This document shows positions 25,322 to 39,900 of a stretch of 53,409 bases of DNA, piece after piece. Origin of the DNA: a virus. The first letter of the stretch is position 1, and every line of letters begins with the position of its first letter. Both the position numbers and the translations under genes were made by a program. The notes below the pieces were generated by a model. It saw nothing but the letters and a program-made list of their open reading frames with translations. It was not told the origin of the DNA and did no database searches. Location of the stretch: the IMG/VR virus record IMGVR_UViG_3300032288_001702, positions 1 through 53,409 of that record. One strand, given 5' to 3'.

Positions 25322-27925
25322 ATGGCAAGTTTCACTGACTCAATACCTCAATTTAATCCTTACGTGCAACAATTACCTGTAGAGGCAATGGTTCAAGTTG
25401 GTATGCAAAAACAAAAGCAGTATGATGAGGGTATACAAAAGATACAAACTAGTATTGATAACATTGCTGGATTAGATATTATTAGAGATGTAGATAAAGT
25501 GTATCTACAATCTAAACTTAATCAACTTGGTAATGATATTAGAACAGTTGCTGCTGGTGACTTTTCTAATTTCCAATTGGTCAATTCTGTAAATGGAATG
25601 ACTAACCAAATTGTTAAAGATCGTAACGTACTTAATGCAATATCGTCTACCAAAGCTTATAGAAAAGGATTAGAGGATATGGATGCTGCTAATAAAGCAG
25701 GTAAAGGATCTGCATCTCATGACTGGGAATTTAAAACAAATGCTAATGATTGGTTAAACAATGAAGATATTAACAAAACATTTAATAGCGGATATAAACA
25801 ATATTCAGACTATAAGAAGAATGGATTGGAAGTTGTTAAAGCATTAGTTAAGAATGAGAACATTAAAGATGTAGCTTTTGAATATGATGCTAATGGAAAT
25901 GTAGTTGGAGTGTTAGATGCAATGACTAGAACTAAAATAGCAGGAATCACTCCTGAAAGAATACAGTCAGCATTGATGGTAGGTCTTAGTCCAAATGATT
26001 GGCAGTCAATGCAAATTGATGGTAGATATAGCTATGCTAGTAGTTCTCCTCAACAATTTGCGTTTGATGTAAACAAGTCATATCAAGAAGATTATAGTAA
26101 GTTTAAAGAGAAGAGAGATACATTAGCTAATGCTATGGACTCAACTAACTCTTTATCAGAGAAACAGAAACTACAACAGCAAGTTAATGCTTTAGATGCA
26201 CAGTTAGAAGGTATATCTAGAGAGTACAACAGTATAACTAAATCAATGTCTGAGGGTGGTATAGAAGCTGCGAAAGCAAAACTATTCACTACTAAATGGG
26301 TAAACAATTTCTCAAACACATTCTCTAACCAAGAAGTTAGTCAGACTTTTGAAACTAATCCTGTACAACAAGTAAAACAGTTTAAAGAAAAACAAGCTCA
26401 GGATTGGAAACAGTTTATGCTCAAATTTGAGCAAGATGAACGATTTAAACAATCTGATCTTTATTATAAAGAGGAAGATTTAAAAATAGCTAAGAAGAAA
26501 TTAAAATTAGAAGAAGCTGCAGCAGCTCCTTATGGTGGACTTCCTTTCTCTGTAAATAAAGATGATCTTCCAGATGTAACTTTATCAAAAATTGTAAATG
26601 ATGTAAAAGTTGAGAAACAACAATTAGCTGCTAAAGATGCAGCGATCATGGATGAGTTTGGTAAAAAAGGAGATCAAAAATGGCTTGATCAACAATATGC
26701 TGCATGGTCAAGTGGTAAATCTGTAGATCCATTATTGGCATCACATTTCAGTTCAACATCTGCTGCTAAAAAAGAACTAACTGCAACAGAAGCAATGACT
26801 AATAGTATCAGTGCTGAAGCTGATAAAAAATTTGGAAATATAGATAAATATATTCCTGCTGGTTCTCCAAATATTATAGTGAAGGGCCCTAACTCAAAGG
26901 TAGTGTACACTCCTAAAGATTTTGTAGATTTCAATAGCAAAATTAAAGACTATGTAAGTATTTATAGTGGAGGTAGTACAGGAGGAGGATATGGAGGAAT
27001 TACATATAATGATGCTAAAGCAAAAGCAGAACTTACTCCTAAAGAATATTATTTATATACAGCATATAAGGAACAAAAAACTGATGTTCAAAAAACATTA
27101 ATGGCTAATGTACGAAACTATAATCAAAAGGTTAATATTCCTTATGGTAAAGTTTTACAAGAAAAGAATGACTGGGTTGGTAGTAAAATCAAAGAGAGAA
27201 CAATGGCTATGCAAGGAGTGGAGTATGGAGTTGCTTTAAATAATGCTGCTCAGAAAACTTCATTTGGAACTGCTCTACAACAGTTCGCAGATCTTTCAGA
27301 AAAACAAGGAGGCCTACCTAATTCTCCAGAAGTTAGTGGTGAAGAAGGTGTAGCAAAATTAAGAAAGATTGGTGCTGAAATTGAAAACGCTAGTGTGCAA
27401 GTAGTAGAAGGAACTAAGTATGCTCCAGCAATGTATGAAATTTCAGCAACAGGTAAAGAAGGTGAGACAGTAAGATTTAGAGTTCCACCTGAAGCTTATA
27501 GATCTGTATTCGGAAATAGATTTGATGCAGATCCTGCTGTGCAAGCAGCACGTCCAATTCTTGGACAGATGCAAAGAACAGGTGGTTATACAACTGCATA
27601 TGATGGAAAAGTTACAACCGTTGGGAATTCTTATTTAGATACTACAGATTTTCCAAATACAAAATATTATGGACTTTCAGGAAATGTAGTAAAAAGCAAG
27701 GACTCAGGAATGTATTCCGTTAGAATTAATGTTGTAGATCCTATTACTAATAAAGTAGTAACAACAAACCTTGGGTATCCAAGTGGAGGATTAATTGAGG
27801 AAAATAAAATAGTTCCTGCTCTACAAAATTTAACAGATGCTGATGTGTTCGAGATGATCTATGGTAGAACACCAACTGCAAAAGAACTGAATTTAATTAA
27901 ACAAGCGTCACAAAAACCTTTCTAA
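25322..27925 (+). CDS. Capsid cargo/ejection protein preceding the giant RNA polymerase
   Basis: An 867-residue protein, mostly helical. It opens with a conserved-looking segment (FNPYVQQLPVEAMVQVGMQK, then IDNIAGLDIIRDVDKVYL) that in my reading is typical of crAss-like proteins encoded directly before the virion RNA polymerase. Long charged helices cover about 60-400 and include QQQVNALDAQLEGI. A Gly-rich bend (SGGSTGGGYGG) is near residue 550. The C-terminal third is more globular, with beta strands and an acidic end. It has no signal peptide, membrane helix or catalytic motif. Its stop overlaps the next ATG by 1 nt, so translation is probably coupled to that of the polymerase. It is likely packaged beside the polymerase. 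Confidence 0.7.
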   Translation: MASFTDSIPQFNPYVQQLPVEAMVQVGMQKQKQYDEGIQKIQTSIDNIAGLDIIRDVDKVYLQSKLNQLGNDIRTVAAGDFSNFQLVNSVNGMTNQIVKDRNVLNAISSTKAYRKGLEDMDAANKAGKGSASHDWEFKTNANDWLNNEDINKTFNSGYKQYSDYKKNGLEVVKALVKNENIKDVAFEYDANGNVVGVLDAMTRTKIAGITPERIQSALMVGLSPNDWQSMQIDGRYSYASSSPQQFAFDVNKSYQEDYSKFKEKRDTLANAMDSTNSLSEKQKLQQQVNALDAQLEGISREYNSITKSMSEGGIEAAKAKLFTTKWVNNFSNTFSNQEVSQTFETNPVQQVKQFKEKQAQDWKQFMLKFEQDERFKQSDLYYKEEDLKIAKKKLKLEEAAAAPYGGLPFSVNKDDLPDVTLSKIVNDVKVEKQQLAAKDAAIMDEFGKKGDQKWLDQQYAAWSSGKSVDPLLASHFSSTSAAKKELTATEAMTNSISAEADKKFGNIDKYIPAGSPNIIVKGPNSKVVYTPKDFVDFNSKIKDYVSIYSGGSTGGGYGGITYNDAKAKAELTPKEYYLYTAYKEQKTDVQKTLMANVRNYNQKVNIPYGKVLQEKNDWVGSKIKERTMAMQGVEYGVALNNAAQKTSFGTALQQFADLSEKQGGLPNSPEVSGEEGVAKLRKIGAEIENASVQVVEGTKYAPAMYEISATGKEGETVRFRVPPEAYRSVFGNRFDADPAVQAARPILGQMQRTGGYTTAYDGKVTTVGNSYLDTTDFPNTKYYGLSGNVVKSKDSGMYSVRINVVDPITNKVVTTNLGYPSGGLIEENKIVPALQNLTDADVFEMIYGRTPTAKELNLIKQASQKPF

Positions 27926-30900
27926 TGGCAGAAAATAATACACAACCAATTGACACTGCACAAGATGGTGCATCGATATTACCTACACAATTAAATGTAG
28001 AAACGCCACTATTGGATAGACTTGATCTTGAAGATCAGTTTGGTGGATATCGTGCTCCTGGTATTCCAGAACCTTTAACAGAATATCGTAGTCCTGATAA
28101 TGCATATGGTGCTCCTAATACTTTAGTTGGTGTTGGAGGTGGTCAAGGTTCTTCTTTGAAATCATTGGAGAATTTTTTACTTACACCTACTCCTACAAAA
28201 CAAGGAGGAAGTATAATGAGAACTCTTGCTGAAGTGTCTTCTAATAGATATGAAAACTTTGTTCCTGGTGATTATAACAATGAAGATGCTTATGCACAAG
28301 GACAAGGATGGGGTGAAAAAATGGTTAATGGTGTTGCTAAAGGATTATTACTTACAGGTACAACATTTTTACAAGGTACAGTTGGTCTTGTTAATGGTTT
28401 AGTTAGATGGGGAGCAGATGGTAGATTTGCATCATTCTATGATAATGAATTTAATAGAGCATTAGATAAAATTGTAAAGGATGCAGAAGACAATGCACCT
28501 AACTTCTATACTGATGTAGAGAAGAATGCTAATTGGTATTCTCCTGATTACTGGATGACTGGTAACTTCTTATGGGATGGTGTTGTTAAAAACATGGGAT
28601 TTGCTGCAGGAGCTTATTTAAGTGGAGGAGTTTATTCTGCTGGTTTAAAAGGACTTGCTGCACTTCCTGGTGCTTCTAGATTATTATCTATGGGTAGAGC
28701 TGCTGAAGCAGTCGCTTTATCAGAAGAAGCACTATTAACTACACAAAAAGGAACACAAGCCTATGGTAGATTAAAAGCTTTGTCTGATTCATATTTAACA
28801 AAATATAATGTTCTTGAGAAAGGACACAGAGCTGTTGTAGCAGGATTATCTACCACAGGAGAAGCTGGATTTGAAGCATATCAAAATCTTAATGATTTTA
28901 GAAATCAAAAGATACAAGAGTTTAGAAATAACAATGGTGGTATAAACCCGACAGGTAAAGATCTTGAGAAGATCAATGCTATGGCAGATAGTGTAGGTAA
29001 TGCATCATTCTTATCAAACGTAGCATTATTGAGTGCAACCAACTACATTCAGTTTCCTAAGATATTAGGTTCTTCTTATGCTGCTGAGAAAGGAATTATA
29101 AACAACGTTACTAAAGAGATTAGAGATATTACAACAGATGCTGCAGGTAAATATGTAGAGAAAACATCTAAGAGTAAAGTGTTAAACGCATTGAATTCTG
29201 TTAGACCGTATCTATTCTCTGCATCTGAAGGATTTGAAGAAGGTGCACAGTATGCTGTTCAAATGGGTACTCGTTCTTATTATGATAAAAAATATGATAA
29301 TCAAGCAACAGATTGGTTAGATGCTGTATCTACTGGTATAACAGAAACTTTTGGTACTAATGAAGGTGCTAAGAATATTCTTATTGGTGGACTATCTGGA
29401 TCTTTAATGATGGCCAGAGGTAACTATATGGAAGGTAGAGAAAAATCTAAAAACACAGCTAAAGCTATTGAACAATTTGGTAAGTTCAAATTATCAGATT
29501 TTACTAAAGAAACAATTGATTCTGTAAATAGAGGAACTGTTCTTCAACAAGAAAGAGAAAAACTTTTAAAGGAAGGTAATGTAACTGAGAGCAAAGACAA
29601 AGAAACAGACTACATTATTAACTATCTAACTCCTCGTATTAAGTTTGGTAGATTTGATCTTGTAATGTCTGACATTGCTGATTATAAAATATTGGCTAGT
29701 ACAGATCAGGGATTTAATCAACTTGTTACAGATGGTAAAGCTCTTGCTACTGATACTAGAGAAGCATACATGGCTAGATTAAATAGTCTTGAGCAAACAG
29801 CTAATAATATGAAATCATTATACCAATCTCTTAACTTACGTTATGGAGGACAAGTTGATGAGAATGGAGAACAAGTATATTCATCTGCAGTTATTGACAA
29901 GATGATGTATGCTGCTACTAAAGTTTCAGATTATGATCAACGTATTCCAAGTTTATCTAATAAATTGGTTGCTAGTGTAAATAATATAAATGAAATATTA
30001 GATAATGTTTCTGAAGGAAATTTAGAAGCTTTTGATTTAGCTATGACTAATCTTGAAAGTAGTAAACTTATCAATAAGGAAGAACTTATTGAGGCTTTAG
30101 ATGATGCTGCATATATGACTATTAAAAGAGAAGTTTTACTAAAAGAATTTGATTCAATTAAAAAATTTCCTGAAAAGTTTCAAGCAGTAGATCCTAATGT
30201 TAATGATAAAGAAGGTAATGTATTAGACGAAAATGGTAACATTGTTCCTAAAGAAACTATTACAGTTAGAGTTAAAGATGGTAAAACAGGACAAGTAGTA
30301 GATAAGAAAATTGAAATAGGTACTGAGTATTTATTAGGAAAAGTTGTTAAGTACGACAAAGATGGTAATGAAGTTATTCAAGATCCTGTATTAACTATTC
30401 TTGCTGATAATGGAGATGGTACATATAAAATTAAAGATAACAAAGGAATAAGAGATGTGTCTGCACAAGTTCTTGAAGATTATCAACTATCTAAATTATC
30501 TGATATTACTTCTGATAAAAAGAAAAACTATGTTTATGTAAACAGAAATAATACTTTTTCAAATAAATTAATAAAAGATGCTAATGGTAATCCTGTTATA
30601 GGAAGACTTGAATACACAGCAAACAAAGATAGACTTATATTTGTTTATAAAAATGAGAAAGGAAAAGTTATAAGAAGAGAGGTTTATAATAATATGTTTA
30701 AAGCTAAAGAAGGCTTTAAAGAAGCTATTATTACAAAAGTAGGAGAATACACAGCTGAAGAACAACAAGCTGCAGAAGAGTTTGTAAATGCTCCAACCAC
30801 TATATCTCAAAGATTACAAACACGTAATAACATTATATTAGATCTTTATGATAAAAGTGTTAAACGTTTAGAAGAGGTAAACAATAAACTAAACACTAGT

Positions 30901-33900
30901 AAAGATAGATTAGACAAAGCTGTTGCAGCATTAGAAGATCAACTTGCAAAAGAGAGTCTTACTAAAGCAGGAAAACCTAGAAAGAACCAAACTCCTGCAA
31001 TGAAAAAGATAATCAATGAATTATCTTCTTTACAGGAATTAATAACTAAAGAAAATGAGCAATTACTGAGTGAGAAAGAAGAATTAGAATCTAACATTCC
31101 ATTCTTTAAAGACTTTTTAGATAACCTTGATTCTCTTCCTGAATCAGGTAGAGAGATGATTAACCTATTGAAGTCTGATATTAACACTCTTGAAGATTTA
31201 ATTGATATAACTAACAAAGCTATCAAGGATAACGATAGTCTTTTAAAACAAATAGAAGATGCTTTAATGAAAGCTCTTAGTATATTTAATGATTATATCA
31301 AAAGACTTAAACAAGAAAATCCAGGTGTTCCATTATTTATAGATGATTTACAAGCTAATTTAGAAAAAGTTCTTGGAGAAGAAGGTGCACAATATTATAT
31401 TGATAACAAACAAGGTATCACTTCGCAGGTGGTAGAACTAGAGTCAGACATAAATGATTTTTCAGCTGAGTTAAAAATACCTGCATTAAATAAAAAAGCA
31501 GAAGAGCTTGTTAAAGATATAGCAGATTTAAAAGAAGGACTGGATAAACTTGTTAATGAACAAATAGCTAAAAGAGAAATATTAGATGCTTTTGAACAAT
31601 TTGCAGAAGATGTAAAAAGACAAGAAGAAGAAGCTAAACAAATGCAACGTAATGTAACATTAGGTCAAGAACTTCTTGGTACATTAACAGGTAGTGTGCA
31701 AAACTTCTTTGGTACAAGACCATATGAGCAAGAAGCTAAGAAAGATAAACTTGCTGTAGTAGGAAGTACTAAACCATTTACAGAAGATACTGCAGAAAGA
31801 CCTCTTCCAGGATATGCTGCAAGAGTTAATCACTTTGGGGCTAGAGTGTCTGATATGGATAATGTAGATGATCTTAGAGGTGTTATTGTAACAGCTAATA
31901 CAGAAGATCAAATACTTTCTGGATTAACAGAAGCTTTTATATCTGAAGATATTCCAGGAAACACTCCTGCAGATATTAAAAGAAAAGAAGACATCAGAAA
32001 AGAAGTTATATTCTTAGTTGTAACAGAGAATGGACAACTAGTAGATAAGGATGGAAAAGTTATTCCTGGAAAATCTGCTGAAGAAACACAAGAAGAATAT
32101 AACAAGAGACTTTATAACAATGCTATATTTCAAGTGTTTCCTTCTGCTAGTCTTACATCTAAAGGACAAGATGGTAAAGTTGGTTCTATGTTTAGAGATA
32201 CTGTCCCTCAATATGAAAGAGATTCTCTTAAAGAACAATATAAAGCATGGAGAGAAACACAATTAGCTAATACAACATTAGATAAGAAAGGCCAGAAGTT
32301 CAAAACATCTTTTGGTAATTTAGAGTTTGTTAAATATAAAAATGCAGATGGAACTATATCTAATGATACTTCTGCAAGAACTTCTGCACAAGATGCAGGA
32401 TTGTTAGCTAAAGGTATTCTTAATAGAGATGCTGTAATCACTGTTGCTACAACTAATGATGATAAATCTGAAGGAAGTGTTTCTTTTAAATCTCCTAAAG
32501 GTAGAGTGTTTTTACGTATACCAGGACAAGGACTTGTTAGACTTTATAATAAAAAGTTTAACAAAGATGAATCAGAAACAATTTTTGATGCTATGTTAAA
32601 CTTAGCTAAAAATGCTTCTGCAAATGGATCTTTATACGGTGGTGAAAAAGAAGAAGTTAATAAGAATATATTAAACTGGTTAAAGAGTGTTGTCTATTGG
32701 GGTATTGCTAAATATCCTGATGGTACAAGAAAACCTGCTGGATATAATAATATTTGGTTTGAGGATGTTTTAGAGAATGGAAAACCAGTTAAAAAATTAT
32801 TTATGTCTGGTCTTCAGAAAGAATCTCAAGCTTATTTTGATTTCACACCACAAGGATTAATTAATAGTAAACAAGATATTCTTGGATTACTAGGACAAAT
32901 GTATGCTAACACAGATGCTAAGAAAGTAAACATAGATACATATAATGCTCCTTATGATGAAATATTAAGATTTGATAATTTAGGTAATCCTGTTACAAGA
33001 ACATGGCCTAATTATCAAACATATTTATTGTCTGGAAATATTGTAGATAAAGATGGAAATGTTATAGGTAAAAGAACTGGAAAAGAAATTCCTCTTACTA
33101 CACAAGTGAGACCTCTTACATCTGCAGAAGATACAAATAGAAAAGGTGTATATTTTACATTGAATAGTTCAGTAGAGTACACTGTACCTGCTGCTCCTGT
33201 AGCTGCTCCTGTAGTGGTTACACCAACTGCTACACCTGCTCCAGTAGTAACTCCACAACAACAACCTACAACTCCTGGTCAATATGATTTAAACGGAACA
33301 ACAGAAAATAGTATTACTATAGGTGGTAAACCAGATGGTAAAGGTGGAGTAACTCCAATTTACAATATAAACTTTACATTTGATATTAGTAAAATATCTG
33401 AGTATTTAAAAGGATTAACAGACTTCACTAGTCTATATGAAAATGGTGCATTGACAAAAGAGTTTTTAAATATTCTTAAAGATAACAAAGTAGTAACATA
33501 TATTGATACAACAGATAACACTAATGGTATTTCAGCTTTTGTAAAAACAGTAGGTGAAAATACAGCAGAAGCAGTTTCTTTAAATAAAATATTTGAAGCT
33601 GTTGCTCCACAAATTGTATCAGAAATGATTCCTGTTCAACCAGCAATAGCTGATGAAGCTCCTGTAGTTGAATCTCCAGTTGTACAACCAGAAGATCCTG
33701 TTTCTGATATAGAAAATAGTGAAGAAGTAATCATTCCTGAAGAAGTGGTAACAACACCTGAACTTCCTGAAGGATTTATTAATCTAGATGATATAGATGA
33801 TGTAGAAGTTGACAGAAGTGAAATGAGAGTTGCTCAAGCTATTGACAAACTAGATCAATTCAAAACAGAGGACTGGACAAAATTAGAAGAAGCTTTTGCT

Positions 33901-36900
33901 AAAATGCTTCCTAATATTCCTTTCTATAGAGTGAAGAATATGATAAAAGGTACCAATGGTAGACAAGCTTGGGGTATGCTTCATGATGCTGCTATATATG
34001 TATACGAGAATGCAGAAGAAGGAACAGCTTATCACGAGGTATTTGAAGCTGTATGGAAAATGTTTGCTGGACCAGCTCAAAAACAAAATATAATTAATGA
34101 GTTCAAATCAAGAAAAGGAACATTTGTAGATAGAGAGTCTGGTAAAACTATAGAATATAAAAATGCTACAGCTTATCAAATTAAAGAACAATTAGCTGAA
34201 GAGTTTAGAGAAGCAGTTCTTAATGATAAATTAGGTCTTCCAAGAGAATCAAAAACTTTAATAGGTAGATTGTTCTCTCAATTGATTGATGCTATTAAAG
34301 CTTTCTTTACAGGAGAGAATGCTCAACGTAATACAAAAGAGTTATTCAATAGAATTGGTAATGGATATTACGCTCAGTTTAATCCATATGAAACACAATT
34401 ATCTTATGCTAAAAAAGGAATTATAGATATTGAAAATGCTCAAGCTAATGCTGATTCTGAAATGAGATCAACAACAATCCCTGAGATTGAAATGCATGAC
34501 ATTATTCAGCATATGACATTCTTGACATTGACTAGACTTTCATTGAATAATGAGAGTGTATTTACTATTAATGATCAAAAAGAATCAGAGTTATATCCAG
34601 CTCTTAAACTTGGTATATTAAAACTTCTTGCAGGACAAAAGAAATTAAATAACATATTAGTTACTGAAGGTAAAACAACTTTAGAAAAAGTGACTAGAAT
34701 GAATAACAATATTGATACACTATCATACAACATTCAAATGGAATGGGCAGAGATTACTAAAAATCATAAAGCACATTTAAAAACATTTGATGTTCAATTT
34801 GATGAGAGTGATGATAGTATTTTGAATAGTGAAGAAAACACTGGTAGAGGAGAACCTGATGGATCTAATAAAATTGATTCATATAGAAAAGCTAATGCTG
34901 CATTAAAACTTGTATTGAGCACACTTCCTGTTACACAAGTAGTTAATGGTAGAATAGATTGGTTTCCTTCTTCTATAGGAGGAGTTACACTTATTCCTGC
35001 AGATCAAATACACATTGATTTAAAGAGTAATTTACATAGCTCTATGGATATAGAAGATATGTTATTAGGTCTTAAAACAATGGCAGAAAACAATCCTAAT
35101 TACAATGCTTTATTTAGAAGATTAACAGGTAATTCAGCTGATGTAGGATTGGACATAAACACTATACAAGAACATGACTTCCAATTAGCTGCAGCATTGT
35201 GGAAATCTATTAGTATGCAAAATCCTGATGTAATCACTGTATTTTTACAAGAGGATGGTGATGTAGTTGTAAGTAACTCTACACTTAGTAGTGCAGCTAA
35301 ACAAGCTAAAAAAGAAATGATTAATGATATAATATCTACACTGAAAGCAGATCAATCTAAGTATTTTAGATATGTACCAGCTACAGGTAAATATTATGCT
35401 AAAGATAATTTAAAAGCATTACAGTTTGATGGTACTAATCTAAAACAATATGTTGATTTTCTTAATTCAATTGGAATACAATTTAATGAAAGAGATCTTG
35501 TAGATTTAAAAGCAGATCAAATTTCTGCATTTAAAAAATCAGTGGGGTATATTAGAGAAGAACTTTCTAAGGTGGGAGATACAAAAATAGTGAGAGATGC
35601 TAACAATAATGATGTTGAAGAAGATGGTGGTATAACAACCATCAATACTAAAACATTAAACATTGATGGAGATTTACTTAGACTAGCTATTGTAAAAGCT
35701 GTTATTGAAAATACAGAATTTCAATCTACATATTTTAATATTAATGGAGAACGTACACAATCATTTATTGGTACCAATCTTATTAGTGCATTACACAACA
35801 CTCTATCTAGATTAAAAAATATAGAAGAGTTACAAAATGATCCTAGATATAAAAGATTTGCTTATTTAGCAGCAAACAATGATGCATTTGTACAAGGAAG
35901 TCAAGTATTGAAAAAGATGTTTGATATAGTTGGACCAGATAGTACAGGTAAACGTAGAAATGGTACTGAAGAGTTATTAAAACCTGTTATTGTAGATGGT
36001 ATAGTGGATGAAGAAACTGGTAAGAAAAAAGAAGCTTCTAAAGTTACTTATAGACAAAGACTTATACAAGAAGTAAATCTTAACTTATCTGGTATATTTA
36101 TGAACCTTGTTCCTGGAGATGCTTCATTGGAACATGCTGTTAGAATGTATAATAAAGAAAATCCATTTGTTTCAGAAAATGAACTATCTAATAAGAACTA
36201 CTTAGATATATTCAAAGACTATTTTATTTCTGAAGTGGAATTAGCGAAAGAAAATAGAAATACAGCAAAAGATAACGGAAAAGATCTTCGTTTCTTTAAA
36301 GCTATTTTAGGAGATGATGTACATAAAAAGATTGCTTCTAGAATTAAAAAAGACACTGATGCTGAACAATTGTATGAAGATAATAAACAAGCTATAAACT
36401 CTGCAGTGGAGGCATTTATTAAAGAAGAAACAGCAAATACAGAAGAATTGTTAAGAGCATATGATATTGTAACAACAGAAGATAGTGTAGTTAAAGTAGA
36501 CAAAGTAGATTTATTTAAAAAAGGAGAAGCAGTTACACAAGCTGGTTTAAATACAAAATTAAAAGCATTAAGTATTAATTATATAATAGCTAATATTGAA
36601 ATGCATAAATTAATTTATTCAGATCCTTATCAATATAATGATGAGCTTAAACGTATTAAAAACTTTACATCTCCTGGACAACCATTAGTTCCTAGTTCAC
36701 AAACAATAGATGCTAGACTTAATGAAATCTATAATAAAGGATTTAAACCTGGTGACATTGGATATACAGATATGACTCAAGATTATTTTAAATCTGTAAC
36801 GGTTGCTGACGTATTAAGTACAAATGAAAATATAGGATATGATGTTCCTTATGAAGAAACAGATGGAGCAGGATTAATTACACTTAAAGCATACAGAGTA

Positions 36901-39900
36901 TTTGCTTTAAGAGCTGGTACATGGACTGCTAATAATGAAAAACAATATAGATTTGATGTAGCATTTGAAGAACTTGTTAAATCAGGTGCTGATGAAACTG
37001 CTATTAAAAAATTCTTAAAAGGTAATCCAGGAATTAAAGATACATATACACCTGTTAAACCTATTGTTAGAGGTAATAAAGAGAATGGTAGAACTTACAA
37101 TGATATTGTATTACACAAGTTTGCACTTGCTCCATTATCATTTAGAATTCTTTATGAATTAAATCCTGAGTCTAACGCTATCAAGTTGTATAACAAGATG
37201 CAAAAAGAGAATATAGATTATGCTGTATTTGCTTCAGGAAGTAAAGTGGGAACAGAAAAGATTTCTCCTTTATATAAAGCAAATGGAGAATTTGATAATA
37301 CACCATTTGAAGATGCTGCAGAATTAAAAGGTAATCTAAAAGATAATGTTAAAAGAGCTGTAAGTAAAATACCTTTTACTATTGTAGCTGTACAATCAGA
37401 AGTTCCTTCTAAAGATGCTCCAATTGTTACACAAGGATCTCAGATTACTAAACTTGCCACAATGGATTATTTAGAATCTGGAGTTCCTGTAGATTTTATG
37501 CCTGGAAAAGAATTTGAAGAAAGATTCATTGCTTGGTTAGGACTTGAGGATAAATCAAGCTATAACGAAGGTGTAAACATCTATAATGAAATTATAAATA
37601 ATCAAAAACTTTTAGAAGCTAGAATTGAAGATGCTGTAGAATCTTTATACAAAAAACTAGGTATTGAAGAAACTATAAACGAAGAAGGAGATAGAGAGTG
37701 GAGAATAGAAGATAGAGATAAATTAGTTAACACTCTTACAGAAGAAATTGGTAAAAGAGAAATCAATTATAACATTACAGATGCATTTGAAGGATTTGTG
37801 AAAGGTGATGTTATATTAGAAGCTACTCCTGTATATCAACAAGTAAGAAACATTCTTTATTCTATTGCTGATAAAACTATTGTACGTCCTAAAATATCAG
37901 GAGGTATGAAGGTACAAGTATCTTCTGCATTGTTAGAATCTGTAAGACCAGAAGGAAAACCTGTATTAGATAGTAAAGGTAATCCAACATTTAATAAAGA
38001 TGGTAGTCCTAAACTTGTTTATTCTTCAGAAGAATTAGCATTCTATAAAAATGAAGATGGTAAGAGAGTATGTGAGATAATGCTTGGTAGATGGTTTAAA
38101 TCTAATAAAACAGATGCTGAGTTAATGGACTATTTTAATAATGATCCAGAAGGTAAGAAAGAATTTGAAGCTCTTATGGGTGTAGCATTTCGTATTCCTA
38201 CTCAGAAACAAAACTCTATTGATGTATTCAAGATAAAACAATTCTTACCTAAAGACTTTGGAGATTCAGTAATTATTCCTTCAGCTATTGTTAAGAAAGC
38301 AGGATCGGATTTTGATATTGATAAGTTATCAATCTATTTGAAAAACTTATATACAGATGGTCAAGGAAAATTAAGAGTGGTTCCTTTCTTTGGATATGGA
38401 GAACAAGCAAAAGATAAATTTAAAGAATTATATGATAAAAAGTTATTTGGTAAAATAGATACAACAACATCTAAAATTTTTAATCAAGATGCATTAAGAG
38501 AGTTATTTAGAGATGTTTCTTTTGGTAAAGCTTCAACTACAGCAATGGAAAAATGGGTTCCTATTTTCAAAGAAATGTTTGAAGAAGCAATGATAGATGA
38601 TTCATTAGCTACAAATATTGTAGAAGAAATATTCCAAGATAGATTTGAGAGTTTAGGTAAAAAACTAGATGTATTAACTAATGAAGATTTACAAAAAACA
38701 TTATCTAAAATATTTGTACAAGACATGTATAAAAAATCTTTAGAGAATGCTTATATACAATCATTAGAAAACCTTATATCTAATTCATTAAACTACGAAA
38801 ATTTAGTTAAACCTAATGATGCATCACCATTAAAAAAATTATCTGAAGATATTCAAGAAGAGATGGGTTATGATAAAGCAGATTTTGGAAATGTAGGTAA
38901 TATGTTAAGTAGAGCATTTATGTCTAACTTGAGACAATCTTTTGTTGGTGGTAAACAAGCATTAGGTATTGCTGCTCAAGGTCAAACAGGACATGCTCAA
39001 AGACAACGTAGTGTTACATATGTAGATGTAGATAGATTACAAGGTGACTTGATTGATGATGTAGATAAAACTATTCTTGGTAATGATCCAGATTCTAATT
39101 TGTTTGCTACAGATACAGACATTAACTTTCAAGAATATAATTCTGCCACTATAAATGGTGTAAAAAGACCAATGCTTTCTTGGATTAAGAATAAAGCAGG
39201 AGAATATATATCAGACATTAATGGAATGTTTATTGATGGATATGTGGATATCTCTAAAGGTGACTGGATTATCAAACTTGGTGCAACTACTAATACAGCT
39301 TCTACATGGTTATTTTTAATTGATCTTGGTGTTCCTATTGAAACTGTAGGATATTTTATGAACCAGCCTATCATTAGAGACTATTTACGTGCTATTGAGA
39401 ATAAAGGTTATTCTTGGTTATATATAGATGATATGATCGCAGATAAATTAAATGATTATAGTCCTAGTAAAGAGTTTTTAAAATCAGGTACATCTGTGAA
39501 AGGAATTCCTTCAGAAACAGATTTATTCAAAATGCTTAAATATAATAATGCAGTTCCTAAAGCAAACATGACTGATCTTCAAAAGCTACAACAACAATAT
39601 ATGTTGAAAGAGTTCTTGAAATATTCTAAAATGGCTTCTCACATGTTTAATGTATCACAGGCTTCTAACTATGACACAGCTACAATTAATGATCCATATT
39701 TAGTATTTAAGAAAATGGTTCAATTAGAGAAAGCAAGAAAAACCATTATATCTTCTGTAGATGATATAATTTCAGGATCTTTTGTTAAAGAATTAAAAGA
39801 TAAGATATTTGACTATAGAGATGCATTCTCTGAGGTGTTAATGTCAGATAGAGGTAATGTTAGACAAGTAATGCAAAATGTTTTAGAGCCATATACAGAT

